Shown: positions 26,779 to 35,668, numbered from the stretch's first letter. The stretch: 64,000 bases of DNA from Bacteroidaceae bacterium (GCA_017546505.1 JAFYWV010000122.1:1-64000); one strand, 5' to 3'. The notes: a model not told the origin generated them from the sequence alone. Numbers and translations: made by a program.

Positions 26779-26843
26779 AATATGTTTGCATTACCGATAT
26801 ACACCGATGATGCAAACATATTAAAAATGCGCGACAAAACAAA
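26779..26843 (-). promoter_or_regulatory. lpdA promoter embedded in a 13-bp inverted repeat
   Basis: On the minus strand TTTG at 26843-26840, 19-nt spacer, TATGTTTG at 26820-26813. The -7 element lies inside the right arm (26810-26822) of a perfect 13-bp inverted repeat whose left arm is 26779-26791. The left arm therefore also carries TATGTTTG on the plus strand at 26781-26788. Confidence 0.6.
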
Positions 26844-26882
26844 CCCGAACCCGTCATTTTGAGCAAGTCGATCTCAAAAAAG

Positions 26883-27412
26883 TCATAAAACGTCCGATAA
26901 AGGAGTTAAACCTGCAGCCTGCAAGAAGATACTGTTGTCGTTTGGACCTGCCACCAAAAACCATTTACATCATTGACTTTAGTCCAACGCCATATACAGC
27001 TGTCACGGAGTTCATTTTGCTCCTCAATGGTGGGCATTCGCCAATTACTGCCCCATTTAATGCAGGCCACATCATCCTCAGGGTCAAGAGTCGTTTTATT
27101 GTCAACAATACCATCATTGCCATTTGTACAATACTTGACAACAGCATTATTGCCATCATTCCATTTGTAGGTACCGTCACTGTAATTCTTGACTTTCTCA
27201 TCTGTCTCACCCCAAGCGTAGTAACCACCGTACTCCTCGGGCTTTGTGGCACCGACATTATGTGTCGCCCATTTCACTGAAAGCCCTAAATCAACAGCTT
27301 CACAAGCATCATCGGGAGCATTCTGCTCAAACACCTCCTCACAGGAAATCAAAAAAGATGTTAGATAGCAAGCCCTAATAGAAGCGAAAACTATTTTTTC
27401 ATAAAATAGCAT
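26883..27412 (-). pseudogene. Frameshifted lipoprotein of the Fibrobacter-major (FISUMP/DUF1566-like) family
   Basis: The frame starting at 27412 encodes a short signal with a possible lipobox (SFLISC). It then shows the repeated-family core seen in many Bacteroidales surface proteins: VDLGLSVKWATHNVGA, GGYYAWGETDEK, WGSNWRMPTIEE. The reading frame then breaks. After NDVNG it reads FWWQVQ, while a one-base shift at the A5/T5 run 26956-26960 restores the family continuation GFLVAGPNDNSIFLQAAG. That restored frame itself stops at 26883-26885, before the usual C-terminal YWSSS region. So there is one frameshift plus a 3' truncation. The undisturbed frame would be 168 residues (26906-27412). Confidence 0.65.
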
Positions 27413-27587
27413 TTATACATATTCATACTCAATAAATCAAACTTTACATACAAATATATGTTTTTTATAGTTTAGTCAAATTTAATATGTTATCGTTCAC
27501 TTATTGCAGTAAAATAACCACGCAAGCATATCTGATTTTTTAAAAGTTAAATTTTCAATACAGCACCAATTAATATGTGAAATTTAT

Positions 27588-27595
27588 TACATTTG
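27588..27595 (+). promoter_or_regulatory. -7 element for the small acidic gene
   Basis: TACATTTG matches TAnnTTTG and lies 47 nt before the ATG at 27643. No convincing -33 element. It is the main feature of the 230-bp AT-rich gap 27413-27642. Confidence 0.45.
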
Positions 27596-27642
27596 CAAAA
27601 AAGAGATAAAAATCTTTAGTTAAAGCAGAAACATATAAAGAA

Positions 27643-27891
27643 ATGACAAAGTCTAACAAAAGCAGCAGAAATACTTCAAAAATTGACATTGGAGTGGAGA
27701 TGATGACAGGTGCGGCTGCAGCAATGCTTTACTCGGACGAAGAGATACGCGATATCTTTTCAAAAGAGGATGCAGATGAGTTTATTGAACTTCGGCAGCA
27801 GGCAAGAAGAAACTTTGCAGCACCAAAATACGATTCAGACAACAGCGACGAAGAGTTGCAAATGGCAGCCGAGAACGAGGGTGAATATTAA
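27643..27891 (+). CDS. Small acidic protein of unknown function
   Basis: An 82-residue protein with three parts: a basic, Ser/Asn/Lys-rich start (residues 1-15), a helical middle with GVEMMTGAAAAMLYSDEEIRDIF, and a strongly acidic tail (NSDEELQMAAENEGEY). It has no signal peptide or membrane helix. Coding looks real: it has its own promoter element, in-frame codon use like its neighbours and no better frame on the other strand. I do not recognise the family. The segment 27892-28119 after it holds no gene that I can see. Confidence 0.55.
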   Translation: MTKSNKSSRNTSKIDIGVEMMTGAAAAMLYSDEEIRDIFSKEDADEFIELRQQARRNFAAPKYDSDNSDEELQMAAENEGEY

Positions 27892-28119
27892 GCCATTATT
27901 AGAAATCATTCTTTACGTTTTGGTATTTTCAACCATTACTCAAGAATATTCTATACTATATAATTCATCCAACAAACAACTTACCGAGCAACTGTTTTGT
28001 GACTCACATATTCTTTAACATAGTTGTTGTCAATCAAGGATAACGAACTTTAAATCATTTTTGCGAGTTTGTAAATTGAAAGTTTTTACCATCTTCATAC
28101 CTAATTAATATACAACGCT

Positions 28120-29118
28120 ATGAAAGAGTATATGGCCTCGGCTGCGAGATATGACGCGGCCGGCGAGTTCTATCGCCGATGTGGAAACAGCGGCATTTTG
28201 CTACCAAAGGTCAGCCTTGGTTTTTGGCAGAATTTTGGAGCGGAGTGTTTATATGACAATGCCCGTGCAATAGCACGTCTTGCCTTTGACAATGGTGTAA
28301 CCCATTTTGACCTGGCAAACAATTATGGACCTCCACCCGGTGCTGCCGAGGAGTTGCTTGGACGTATGTTGAAGGATGATTTTGCCCCTCACCGCGACGA
28401 ACTTTTCATTGCAACCAAAGCCGGGTATGATATGTGGCGAGGACCATACGGCAGTTGGGGCTCCCGCAAGCATCTGATATCAAGCATTGACCAGAGTCTT
28501 TCACGTATGCAATTGGATTATGTAGACCTCTTTTACATTCACCGTTACGACCCTTTGACACCGCTTGATGAGACTTTGCAAGCTCTTGTAGACATTGTAC
28601 GTGCGGGAAAAGCACTTTACATAGGCATATCGCGTTGGCCGCTCTATGCATTGAAGTACGCAAACACCTTTCTGCGCGAGCAAGGTGTGCCACCGCTCAT
28701 TTTCCAAGGACGACTGAACCTGCTTGACAGGACCGTACAGGAAGAGGGAATACCAAGCTACTGCAAGAACGAGGGTATCGGCTTTATCTCATTCTCCGCA
28801 CTTGCTCAGGGACTGCTGACCTCAAGGTATCTCAACGGTATCCCAAGCGGCTCACGTATGTCACGCGGCGGTTCGCTGAAGGAAAAACAACTGACTCCAC
28901 AACTTGTGGAATACCTAAACGACCTAAGCGCCATTGCTGTTGAACGAGGCGAGCCACTTGCTACAATGTCACTCGCCTGGGTATTGGCCCAAGAGGGTGT
29001 GACATCGGTGCTTGTCGGTGCACGCACACCCGAACAGTTTGCCGAGTCGTTGCATTGCGTAAAGGTTTCGCAGGATATTTGCAACGACTTGCCACTCTAC
29101 CCCCACAAAGTTTTTTAA
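28120..29118 (+). CDS. Aldo/keto reductase, YghZ (L-glyceraldehyde-3-phosphate reductase) type
   Basis: A 332-residue NADPH-dependent TIM-barrel oxidoreductase. The catalytic tetrad is visible as Asp and Tyr in FDLANNYGPPPG, Lys in IATKAGY and His in YIHRYD. The phrase GPYGSWGSRKHLISSIDQSL and the cofactor-binding region SVLVGARTPEQ place it near YghZ, which reduces L-glyceraldehyde 3-phosphate and methylglyoxal. The substrate is inferred. It is 12 nt upstream of the AlkD-like gene, a plausible pairing for detoxification and repair of alkylation-like damage. Confidence 0.9.
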   Translation: MKEYMASAARYDAAGEFYRRCGNSGILLPKVSLGFWQNFGAECLYDNARAIARLAFDNGVTHFDLANNYGPPPGAAEELLGRMLKDDFAPHRDELFIATKAGYDMWRGPYGSWGSRKHLISSIDQSLSRMQLDYVDLFYIHRYDPLTPLDETLQALVDIVRAGKALYIGISRWPLYALKYANTFLREQGVPPLIFQGRLNLLDRTVQEEGIPSYCKNEGIGFISFSALAQGLLTSRYLNGIPSGSRMSRGGSLKEKQLTPQLVEYLNDLSAIAVERGEPLATMSLAWVLAQEGVTSVLVGARTPEQFAESLHCVKVSQDICNDLPLYPHKVF

Positions 29119-29130
29119 ACAGGCATTTTT

Positions 29131-29943
29131 ATGATTGAGCAGCTGTTACAGCCTTTGATAAGCGAACGTTTCAGTAGTGACACACAATACAAGGAGAGGC
29201 ATCTGCGTGTAATAAACACACTGCCGGCAAGGACAGTATTGGGTCTTCATATTCCCGAGATGAAACAGGTTGCAAGACTACTCTCATTTGAAGGTTGTGA
29301 GTTTGTTATGCCCAATGGTGTAAGCAAGAGATGTACAAATGGCACAGAGGTTCTTCGCTGTTTCGAGAGCGTTGACAGCGACACCCTCAACTACGAGGAG
29401 ACCATTATATGGGGTTTCCTCATCAATCTGGATAGATGCCCGCTCGACAAGCGTCTGGCACTATTGGATTGTTATATCCCAATACTTGACAATTGGGCTG
29501 TATGTGACACTTTCTGCGCCAATGCAAAATGGATGGCACGCGCCGACAAAAAGACGCTATGGAAATACCTGCAACAATATTTCTGTTCAAAGAAGGAGTT
29601 TGAAGCGCGCTTTGCAATCGTGTCTGCAATGACCTATTTCCTCAATGACGGGTGGATTGACTCTGTTTTTGAAGAGTTGAAGAAGATAGACTTTGACAGC
29701 ATAAAATCAAATTATACGACCACCGGAAGAGTGCCCAAGAGAGCACAGCAAGGCACTGTTTGCGGAGAGAAGCCATACTATGTGCGTATGGGTGTTGCGT
29801 GGTTGCTGGCCACTGCACTGGCAAAATTTCCCGAGAAAACAAGAGGTTTCGTGCGTTCATCGACACTGCCGGCTGATGTCATAAGACTCTACATACGCAA
29901 GGCACGTGAATCATTCCGCACACGCACCGCCGAGGCATTGTAA
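29131..29943 (+). CDS. DNA alkylation repair protein (AlkD-like HEAT repeat glycosylase family)
   Basis: A 270-residue all-helical protein of the AlkC/AlkD family, which removes alkylated bases. Helical repeats run throughout, and the conserved segment DNWAVCDTFCANAKWMA contains the N-W-x3-D pattern that holds the catalytic aspartate in AlkD. The C-terminus is basic. It is co-directional with, and 12 nt after, the aldo/keto reductase. Some family members lack glycosylase activity, so the activity is not certain. Confidence 0.85.
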   Translation: MIEQLLQPLISERFSSDTQYKERHLRVINTLPARTVLGLHIPEMKQVARLLSFEGCEFVMPNGVSKRCTNGTEVLRCFESVDSDTLNYEETIIWGFLINLDRCPLDKRLALLDCYIPILDNWAVCDTFCANAKWMARADKKTLWKYLQQYFCSKKEFEARFAIVSAMTYFLNDGWIDSVFEELKKIDFDSIKSNYTTTGRVPKRAQQGTVCGEKPYYVRMGVAWLLATALAKFPEKTRGFVRSSTLPADVIRLYIRKARESFRTRTAEAL

Positions 29944-29953
29944 ATAAACAAGT

Positions 29954-29999
29954 ATAACAAATCTCCCTCTACGGCGCGCCGTAGAGGGAGATTTGTTAT
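29954..29999. terminator. 46-nt perfect palindromic bidirectional terminator
   Basis: An uninterrupted 23-bp inverted repeat centred on GGCGCGCC, GC-rich in the middle and with TTGTTATT/AATAACAA-like AT ends. It lies between the convergent AlkD-like gene and the large secreted-protein gene, so it can stop transcription from both sides. Confidence 0.8.
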
Positions 30000-30029
30000 T
30001 GTCGTCACAATGACGGTTATGTCACATCA

Positions 30030-33000
30030 TCAGTAAACAACCACCTTCTTGTTGTTCACAACGTAAACTCCCGCCGGAAGCTGGATGCGTGTTGTGCCCT
30101 CTGCCACATTCTGCTCGAACAGCAATCGGCCATCAACGCTATACACTGCAACATCCTGTGCCTCGAGAGCTGTAACAGTGATGCAATCGCCACCCTTTAC
30201 AGAGTAGGTTGCATAAGCATCGGAAATACCGGTAGACTGGCTGAAATCAATCCTCAAATCATTAAACCTCACCTCATCGTTATCTCCATTGACACCATAG
30301 ATGTTCATAATTTCAATAGCACGGGCATCCTCATCGATAACAGAGAATGTACTTGCAGCAATGTTCACAATCACATCGTCATAGGCATTGAATGTCTCAT
30401 TTTCCTCGGAATAGATAATGACACGGTAGGTATTCATATCGAGCATCTCGAATGAGAGATTGTGTGATGCCAATGTGCCATCGGCCACAACATCATCAAT
30501 AAACACCTCTTCATTAACCCTTATATCAAACTGCAAGGCCGTATAGTCTTCACCGTCGTAACACATAAGGTTAAGCGGCAGAACACACTCCTCGCCAAGC
30601 GAAAGGACTATATCATTGCCATACAATTCACCGGCAGCATAAGGTGTGGCGTTGGCATACAATGCAGATGGAGCATCGGACATCATAACCATAGAAGCAA
30701 CCTCTTCGGCATCGGCAAGGTCAATATATCCGTCGATGTTGGCATCGGCCTTAGCCTCGCTGAACCTCTTGTATTCATTGCCTTGCAGATAGGCTGTAAT
30801 TACAGCCACATCGTGCACTGTCAACTGATTGTTGAGGTTTACATCACCCGGCATAGTGTATATGAGGTCATCGATATCATATCTGTCCAAATTATTATAG
30901 ATGTAGTTCGCACGGTCTGCCACCCACTGCTTTGCGCGGTCACGGTCACTCTCACTGAAGCCAAAAGAGTAACCCCACTCGTATGCATTGTTCTCGAACG
31001 AGGTCCTTGCGAAATTGTAGTAGCTGTCAATGTAATCCTTCAACTCGGCAATCGAATTGCTCTCAACGAACTCCTTCCACACCTTATAATAGTGTTTCTT
31101 GAAGATTTCGACGTTTGTCAAATCCTGCCAGAATCGATATGCCTTCATTGAAGTTCTGATTACGCTTGATGTCGTACCGGAATAGCAATACTGTCTACTA
31201 TTTTCATAGTTGAATCCCCAGTCAAAATCCCATAGCGGACCAAAAGCAATCTTGCCTTCCGGGTCGCTCTCGTTCTTATGATAATAGGTACTCTTTGGAT
31301 GATTGATTTCCTGGTTTAGAACAAGGTCATTAGTGAGGAAGAAACGGGCTGTCGCATCCACGTCCAACACACTCTCCAAACCTTTACCGGTGTACACCGC
31401 TGTCTGCATTTCTCTTGAATCCTCAAGTATTGCCGCACGACGGGCTATGGCAAGTTCTGTGTCCTCCATCTCAGCAAGGTCGGGCTCTGCAACTTTTACA
31501 GGAAGGCTGTATTGACCTTGAGTATATATTGGTTCATCGGCGCTTGAATATGTATCAAGCTCAACAACATAACCATCCTCCTCATCAATATCAACACTAT
31601 TGTTTGCCATACCGACCTTCTCTGTGAACATATAACTACCCCTGTAAGAGCCATTAATGTATAATTCAACAGGAATAATGTGGTTAGTATATTTTGCACC
31701 GGCCATCTGACCAATCTTCATTGCTATGGCATTTGCCATAAGAGAACCCTCCTGCGAATTGGCAAGCAACACCCAACTCTTGCCCTTGGTGAGTCCGAAC
31801 GGCTTAACCTTCTCGGCAAACTTAAGGCGATATGGGTTCTTAGAATATGGATTGCTGCTCCACGATGAGTTTCCGCGGCCTTTTATCTGCACAGAGTCCT
31901 CGAAATTGTCGTAGACGCCGTTGCCTGTTATACGGAATTTCGCATCAAGATAATAATCTTTGCTAGAGACCATTTGGCCACCTTCGATGTCGATGTCAAT
32001 TCGGGGAACTGAAGCAATTCTGTCGGTGAGCCAATCAACAGTCACTTTATATACATTGCCAAACGGAACGCGACGGTTCTCGTAAACAGCATCCTGTATC
32101 TTCACAGGCTCACCGGTCGTCTCCTCTGTAACTTTGTACACACGCAATTCGGAAAGCGCAAGGTGATTCTTTGAATACTCTCCGGCAGTCTGCACTATTC
32201 TCAAATATGAATACTTGCCACCCAAAGATATGGTGGGTGAAGTATACTCCTGACCGTAACCGCCCCTTGGCATACCATCGGCAATATAATCCAATGTACG
32301 TACAAGTTTCCAGCTACTGCCGTTGTTACTTGCATAGACCTCCCAAATAAGCGGATTATAACCGGACTGAGGACGGCACTTATAATAAAGCTGAATATTC
32401 TCCAACTGCTCGGGCAACGCAATCTCAATATATGCATTCACGTTGACCGTTGCATTGTTGGCAGTTCCCCAAGTTGAATGGAAGATTGTTGAAGAATTGC
32501 CATCGAGCAGACTTGCAAGCGACTCTCTACTATCTGTAGAGGGTTTGTTTGTAGAGAGCATATCGGCAGTTAGCTTGACCTCCTCTATTCCACCCGAAAC
32601 TGTTGGTGTCGACCATATTTCGTCCTGTACCTTGATATTCTTGATTATATTATAACCGAGATAGGTCACATTGTAACTAACACTCTTTGCAAAGCTCTGG
32701 GTTGTCTCCTTGCTCACCTGGAGCACTGTATCCACGTATGCAACAGCCTTGTCATCGCTCAACTGGAAGCTTGCGGTGAGCCATTTTCCGATAGCATTCA
32801 CGCTAAGGTTAATGTCGTTGGTAATTTCGGCACATTCAACATCCACATTGAGTGTGGGGTTATACTTGTTGTTGAACTTGAACGATGTCATCGTTGGCAA
32901 TGCCGGCATCACAGTTGAGATACTGTCATACTCGGCCTTGGTGTAATAGTTCGTGTCACCGCCGGTCAATGGGAAATAGACAGTACCCTTTTCAACATAG

Positions 33001-34736
33001 TAATCGCCATCGAGCGCTGCAAGCTGATAGGCATCGACATCACCATTGGAGAGATATACATAAACAATTTCACCTTCAAGCAAATCCTCTTTCGGTTCTT
33101 CCTCTTCCCCCGAAGATTCAACCTTTGTTGCATTGAACTGCTCAATATCACGCTCTATCTGGGAATACATTGCGGCATACTGCTCGGCCGTGTACACACC
33201 GGCTTTCTCTTTCGCTTCTGAAATTGTTGCAATAATACCGGTCAATATCGAGCGCGAGCTCTCGGGATATGTACCTGCCACATAAGGAGGTTGGCTGAAC
33301 ACTGAGTTTGCAAGCAACTCGTTTACTTGCACCTCATATTTAGACAAGCCAACAATCATATAATTAGACAAAGCCAAAGAAAGCGACTCCTTCAACGATG
33401 CTATTTCGGCAACCGTACCCATTGACGGGATGCTCTGCAATGCAGAAGATATCAATGAACGAAGAGCCGCATCCTCACCGGCTGTGCAGTAGCCATCGTG
33501 ATTGCCGTACATAGCCAAATAGTTGCCGGCATTGTTGATTATAGGGTTAAGAGACACCTGCGCCAGCTGCGGAACTGTTACCATCAACTCCTCAACAGTT
33601 GAAGCATTGAGGTTTGCCTTGTAAATCGACCAATTGAATGCAGCCGGCAAAGCAAAGCCTTGAGTGTAATCCTCCTTTTCAAGTGCCTGCTTGTGAGGGA
33701 GGTCAAAAGTCTTCATCTTTGAAATTGTACCATCACGCATCTCGGCCGCCACATATAGCGTCAAATCACCCGCAGAGTTCTCACCGTCATACTCCATCTC
33801 AAAATATCCGTTGCCCGTAGCTGCAATCTTTACACTGGCCGCAGATTCAAAATTGCTTGTACTGTATTGCCAGCCGTTCGCTCCATTGAACAGCGATGCC
33901 GAATTTTCAAGGAATTTATCCGAAACAGGCCAATATACAAGATAACGGCCATCACCGGCAGGTATCAACTGCATCACGTGCTCTACAGACGGTTCAACAT
34001 CTCCCTTCTCGGCATACTGCATATACAGAGGACCGCTGCCATAATATGCTGTTCCATTGGAAGCAACAAAGCTTTTCACAGCATTGCTCTGCAACACGAA
34101 CAACTGATTTTCCACAGCAAGCTCAGACTCGAAGGTGACGGCATTACCAAGAGCAAACTCTTTACCGATTGAAGATGTAGCATAGTCTGTTCCAAGGGTT
34201 ATTCCCACCACAAATGGGCTGTTCTTCGGTTCACCAAGACGTGTTGACCACTCTATGAAAAAGGCATCAACACTCCTGTCAAGGGTCAATTCCACATAGT
34301 GATAGTCAGACACTGCATTATAACTGCTCCACATTGAATGGAAATAGGTTTTGACATTATTATCGGACAAGCCGTAGAGACCGGCTCCATCCACACTACT
34401 CCAGGACAAGGTATTATGGTCGGCATTTGAAGATGCGGTATATGGCACAATCATACCGTCCCTGTCATAGATTTTGAGTCCCGACAAAGCAAAAGTAATA
34501 TTATTACCGTTTGGAGCTTCGTTGCTCATTGTGCCAACCACCGTCATACGCACTTTGTCGGTAGACACACCGGGCTCAAGCAAAGTAGAAGTAAATTCAT
34601 AATAAGCACTACCCTCATAGTCTTTCTCAACGCCGGGCAAGCCATCGACACTGCTCAAAGTGACAGACCACTCTTGGGCACTACTGCTCAAAACCATCGA
34701 AAAAAGAAAAATCACATAAAAAAGAAGCCTTTTCAT
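30030..34736 (-). CDS. Very large secreted CotH-kinase protein with discoidin, dockerin-like and type IX sorting-like domains
   Basis: 1568 residues, exported (signal peptide in residues 1-20, ending SSSAQ). In order: an N-terminal beta-rich region (20-700) with an acidic linker SSGEEEEPKEDL near 545; an F5/8 type C (discoidin) domain at about 715-870 (LLDGNSSTIFHSTWG, YASNNGSSWKLV); a CotH kinase-like domain at about 945-1285 (IKGRGNSSW, KPFGLTKGKSWVLLAN, LWDFDWGFNYEN); a dockerin/EF-hand-like pair at about 1295-1350 (GDVNLNNQLTVHDV, DANIDGYIDLADAEE); a cohesin-like region; and a C-terminal domain (1500-1568) ending AGVYVVNNKKVVVY, like type IX secretion type A signals. Probably cell-surface and carbohydrate- or protein-binding. 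Substrate unknown. Confidence 0.88.
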   Translation of the reverse strand: MKRLLFYVIFLFSMVLSSSAQEWSVTLSSVDGLPGVEKDYEGSAYYEFTSTLLEPGVSTDKVRMTVVGTMSNEAPNGNNITFALSGLKIYDRDGMIVPYTASSNADHNTLSWSSVDGAGLYGLSDNNVKTYFHSMWSSYNAVSDYHYVELTLDRSVDAFFIEWSTRLGEPKNSPFVVGITLGTDYATSSIGKEFALGNAVTFESELAVENQLFVLQSNAVKSFVASNGTAYYGSGPLYMQYAEKGDVEPSVEHVMQLIPAGDGRYLVYWPVSDKFLENSASLFNGANGWQYSTSNFESAASVKIAATGNGYFEMEYDGENSAGDLTLYVAAEMRDGTISKMKTFDLPHKQALEKEDYTQGFALPAAFNWSIYKANLNASTVEELMVTVPQLAQVSLNPIINNAGNYLAMYGNHDGYCTAGEDAALRSLISSALQSIPSMGTVAEIASLKESLSLALSNYMIVGLSKYEVQVNELLANSVFSQPPYVAGTYPESSRSILTGIIATISEAKEKAGVYTAEQYAAMYSQIERDIEQFNATKVESSGEEEEPKEDLLEGEIVYVYLSNGDVDAYQLAALDGDYYVEKGTVYFPLTGGDTNYYTKAEYDSISTVMPALPTMTSFKFNNKYNPTLNVDVECAEITNDINLSVNAIGKWLTASFQLSDDKAVAYVDTVLQVSKETTQSFAKSVSYNVTYLGYNIIKNIKVQDEIWSTPTVSGGIEEVKLTADMLSTNKPSTDSRESLASLLDGNSSTIFHSTWGTANNATVNVNAYIEIALPEQLENIQLYYKCRPQSGYNPLIWEVYASNNGSSWKLVRTLDYIADGMPRGGYGQEYTSPTISLGGKYSYLRIVQTAGEYSKNHLALSELRVYKVTEETTGEPVKIQDAVYENRRVPFGNVYKVTVDWLTDRIASVPRIDIDIEGGQMVSSKDYYLDAKFRITGNGVYDNFEDSVQIKGRGNSSWSSNPYSKNPYRLKFAEKVKPFGLTKGKSWVLLANSQEGSLMANAIAMKIGQMAGAKYTNHIIPVELYINGSYRGSYMFTEKVGMANNSVDIDEEDGYVVELDTYSSADEPIYTQGQYSLPVKVAEPDLAEMEDTELAIARRAAILEDSREMQTAVYTGKGLESVLDVDATARFFLTNDLVLNQEINHPKSTYYHKNESDPEGKIAFGPLWDFDWGFNYENSRQYCYSGTTSSVIRTSMKAYRFWQDLTNVEIFKKHYYKVWKEFVESNSIAELKDYIDSYYNFARTSFENNAYEWGYSFGFSESDRDRAKQWVADRANYIYNNLDRYDIDDLIYTMPGDVNLNNQLTVHDVAVITAYLQGNEYKRFSEAKADANIDGYIDLADAEEVASMVMMSDAPSALYANATPYAAGELYGNDIVLSLGEECVLPLNLMCYDGEDYTALQFDIRVNEEVFIDDVVADGTLASHNLSFEMLDMNTYRVIIYSEENETFNAYDDVIVNIAASTFSVIDEDARAIEIMNIYGVNGDNDEVRFNDLRIDFSQSTGISDAYATYSVKGGDCITVTALEAQDVAVYSVDGRLLFEQNVAEGTTRIQLPAGVYVVNNKKVVVY

Positions 34737-34989
34737 AATATTTGGTTATTTATATTTTCGTCACAACACTTGAGCGTTTGCCAAAACACCCAGTCCACTA
34801 TACGGGATATATGTATTCACGCTACAAAGTAACAAAATAATATATTTAAAACAAAAAGATATTTATTTTATTTTATTAACACAGCAACAACACATATCAA
34901 TGACAATAAAATTCAAATGAAAAAGAAAAATATCTCACAACATTTTGGTTATTCATAAAAAATGTATACCTTTGCAACGCAAAATAGAG
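34737..34989. other. AT-rich gap between the CotH gene and tRNA-Pro
   Basis: 253 bp without a gene. It holds the upstream region of the leftward CotH gene and, at its right end, the tRNA promoter. Runs of A and T dominate 34840-34960. Confidence 0.5.
34944..34974 (+). promoter_or_regulatory. tRNA-Pro promoter
   Basis: TTTG at 34944-34947, 19-nt spacer, TACCTTTG at 34967-34974: an exact Bacteroidota consensus promoter, 15 nt before the mature tRNA. Confidence 0.75.
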
Positions 34990-35064
34990 CGGGATGTAGC
35001 TCAGCCCGGTTAGAGTACGCGTCTGGGGGGCGTGTGGTCGCTGGTTCGAATCCAGTCATCCCGA
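34990..35064 (+). tRNA. tRNA-Pro (anticodon GGG)
   Basis: A complete cloverleaf can be drawn: acceptor CGGGATG/CATCCCG, D-stem GCTC/GAGT, anticodon stem CGCGT/GCGTG with loop CTGGGGG (anticodon GGG), T-stem GCTGG/CCAGT with TTCGAAT, and discriminator A. CCA is not encoded. The 3' half is the attachment site of the adjoining element. Confidence 0.95.
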
Positions 35065-35065
35065 C
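35047..35065. repeat. attL-like 19-bp repeat inside tRNA-Pro
   Basis: CGAATCCAGTCATCCCGAC, the T-loop to 3' end of the tRNA, identical to the copy at 36172-36190. Confidence 0.8.
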
Positions 35066-35070
35066 AAGAG

Positions 35071-35100
35071 AATGCTTCTACAAACACTTGTAGAGGCATT
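35071..35100 (+). terminator. Element-borne terminator downstream of tRNA-Pro
   Basis: A 13-bp stem with one G-U pair (35071-35083 and 35088-35100), loop ACAC, then TTCCTTTTTC. It restores termination to the tRNA after the element displaced the original terminator. Confidence 0.7.
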
Positions 35101-35110
35101 TTCCTTTTTC

Positions 35111-35175
35111 TTCAACACCTTTTGCGCAACAGTTGCGCTCAAAGCAACCAAGTTTTACATTTGCGCAACTTTATT
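35111..35175. repeat. Left-end arm-type repeat cluster of the element
   Basis: A 21-bp sequence at 35111-35131 (TTCAACACC... ending GCGCAACA) is identical to 36026-36046. Further GTTGCGC and TTGCGCAACTTT motifs follow at about 35131-35172. Interpreted as possible integrase arm sites. Confidence 0.45.
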
Positions 35176-35245
35176 CTGTGTCGTTCAACAAAAAAATGAC
35201 ATCAATTTCACTTTGGATAAAGGAAACTGATGTCAATTACTGATG

Positions 35246-35668
35246 TCATTTCTTTAAACTCTTTCGCAAGATTGGAATTCTCTTTATTATATGTCCAGCA
35301 CTTATTATGGTTAATATAATACCTATTCTATAATGCCATAGACCTACATTGGTGTTTGCACCACTAATATTCAACAACACAAATCCAGTAATGATTGTTA
35401 TTATATATATTGATGACAAGTAAATTGTAACTCTGCTTTTATTGCCACGACCTTTTGCAATAAGACTTTTGTACCAACCCCAATGTGTTTTGATGTGTAG
35501 CACTCCAACGACAGCAAATGCCAAACTTGCAATAGTATGGAAAACTGCCCAATTATGCCATACATTATGACTTGAAAAATGTCCTGCAAAGTGCAGTTCA
35601 AATCCCGAAAATGCGGTTATTGCAAATACTAATATCAATAACCAATCGATTACAAATATCTTTTTCAT
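35246..35668 (-). CDS. DUF4405 membrane protein (flavinylation-associated cytochrome-like)
   Basis: A 140-residue protein with four hydrophobic helices and histidines at the helix ends (ELHFAGHFSSHNVWHNW, GVLHIKTHWGWYK, GLWHYRIG, SAGHIIKR) that fit membrane-embedded haem b ligation. It resembles DUF4405, found near extracytoplasmic flavinylation and respiratory genes. It is the only whole gene inside the mini-element. The start at 35668 overlaps the end of the upstream fragment by 71 nt. Role as cargo is unknown. Confidence 0.7.
   Translation of the reverse strand: MKKIFVIDWLLILVFAITAFSGFELHFAGHFSSHNVWHNWAVFHTIASLAFAVVGVLHIKTHWGWYKSLIAKGRGNKSRVTIYLSSIYIITIITGFVLLNISGANTNVGLWHYRIGIILTIISAGHIIKRIPILRKSLKK

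Noticed and set aside
26030..26824. A 264-residue plus-strand frame over lpdA
   Set aside because: Antisense to dihydrolipoyl dehydrogenase; His/Thr/Cys-rich shadow.
26856..26893. Copy of a CGTCATT-GAGC type dispersed repeat between lpdA and the pseudogene
   Set aside because: Only one recognisable unit (CGTCATTTTGAGCAAGTCGA) is seen here; fragments near 30001 and 46243 are too short to prove a family.
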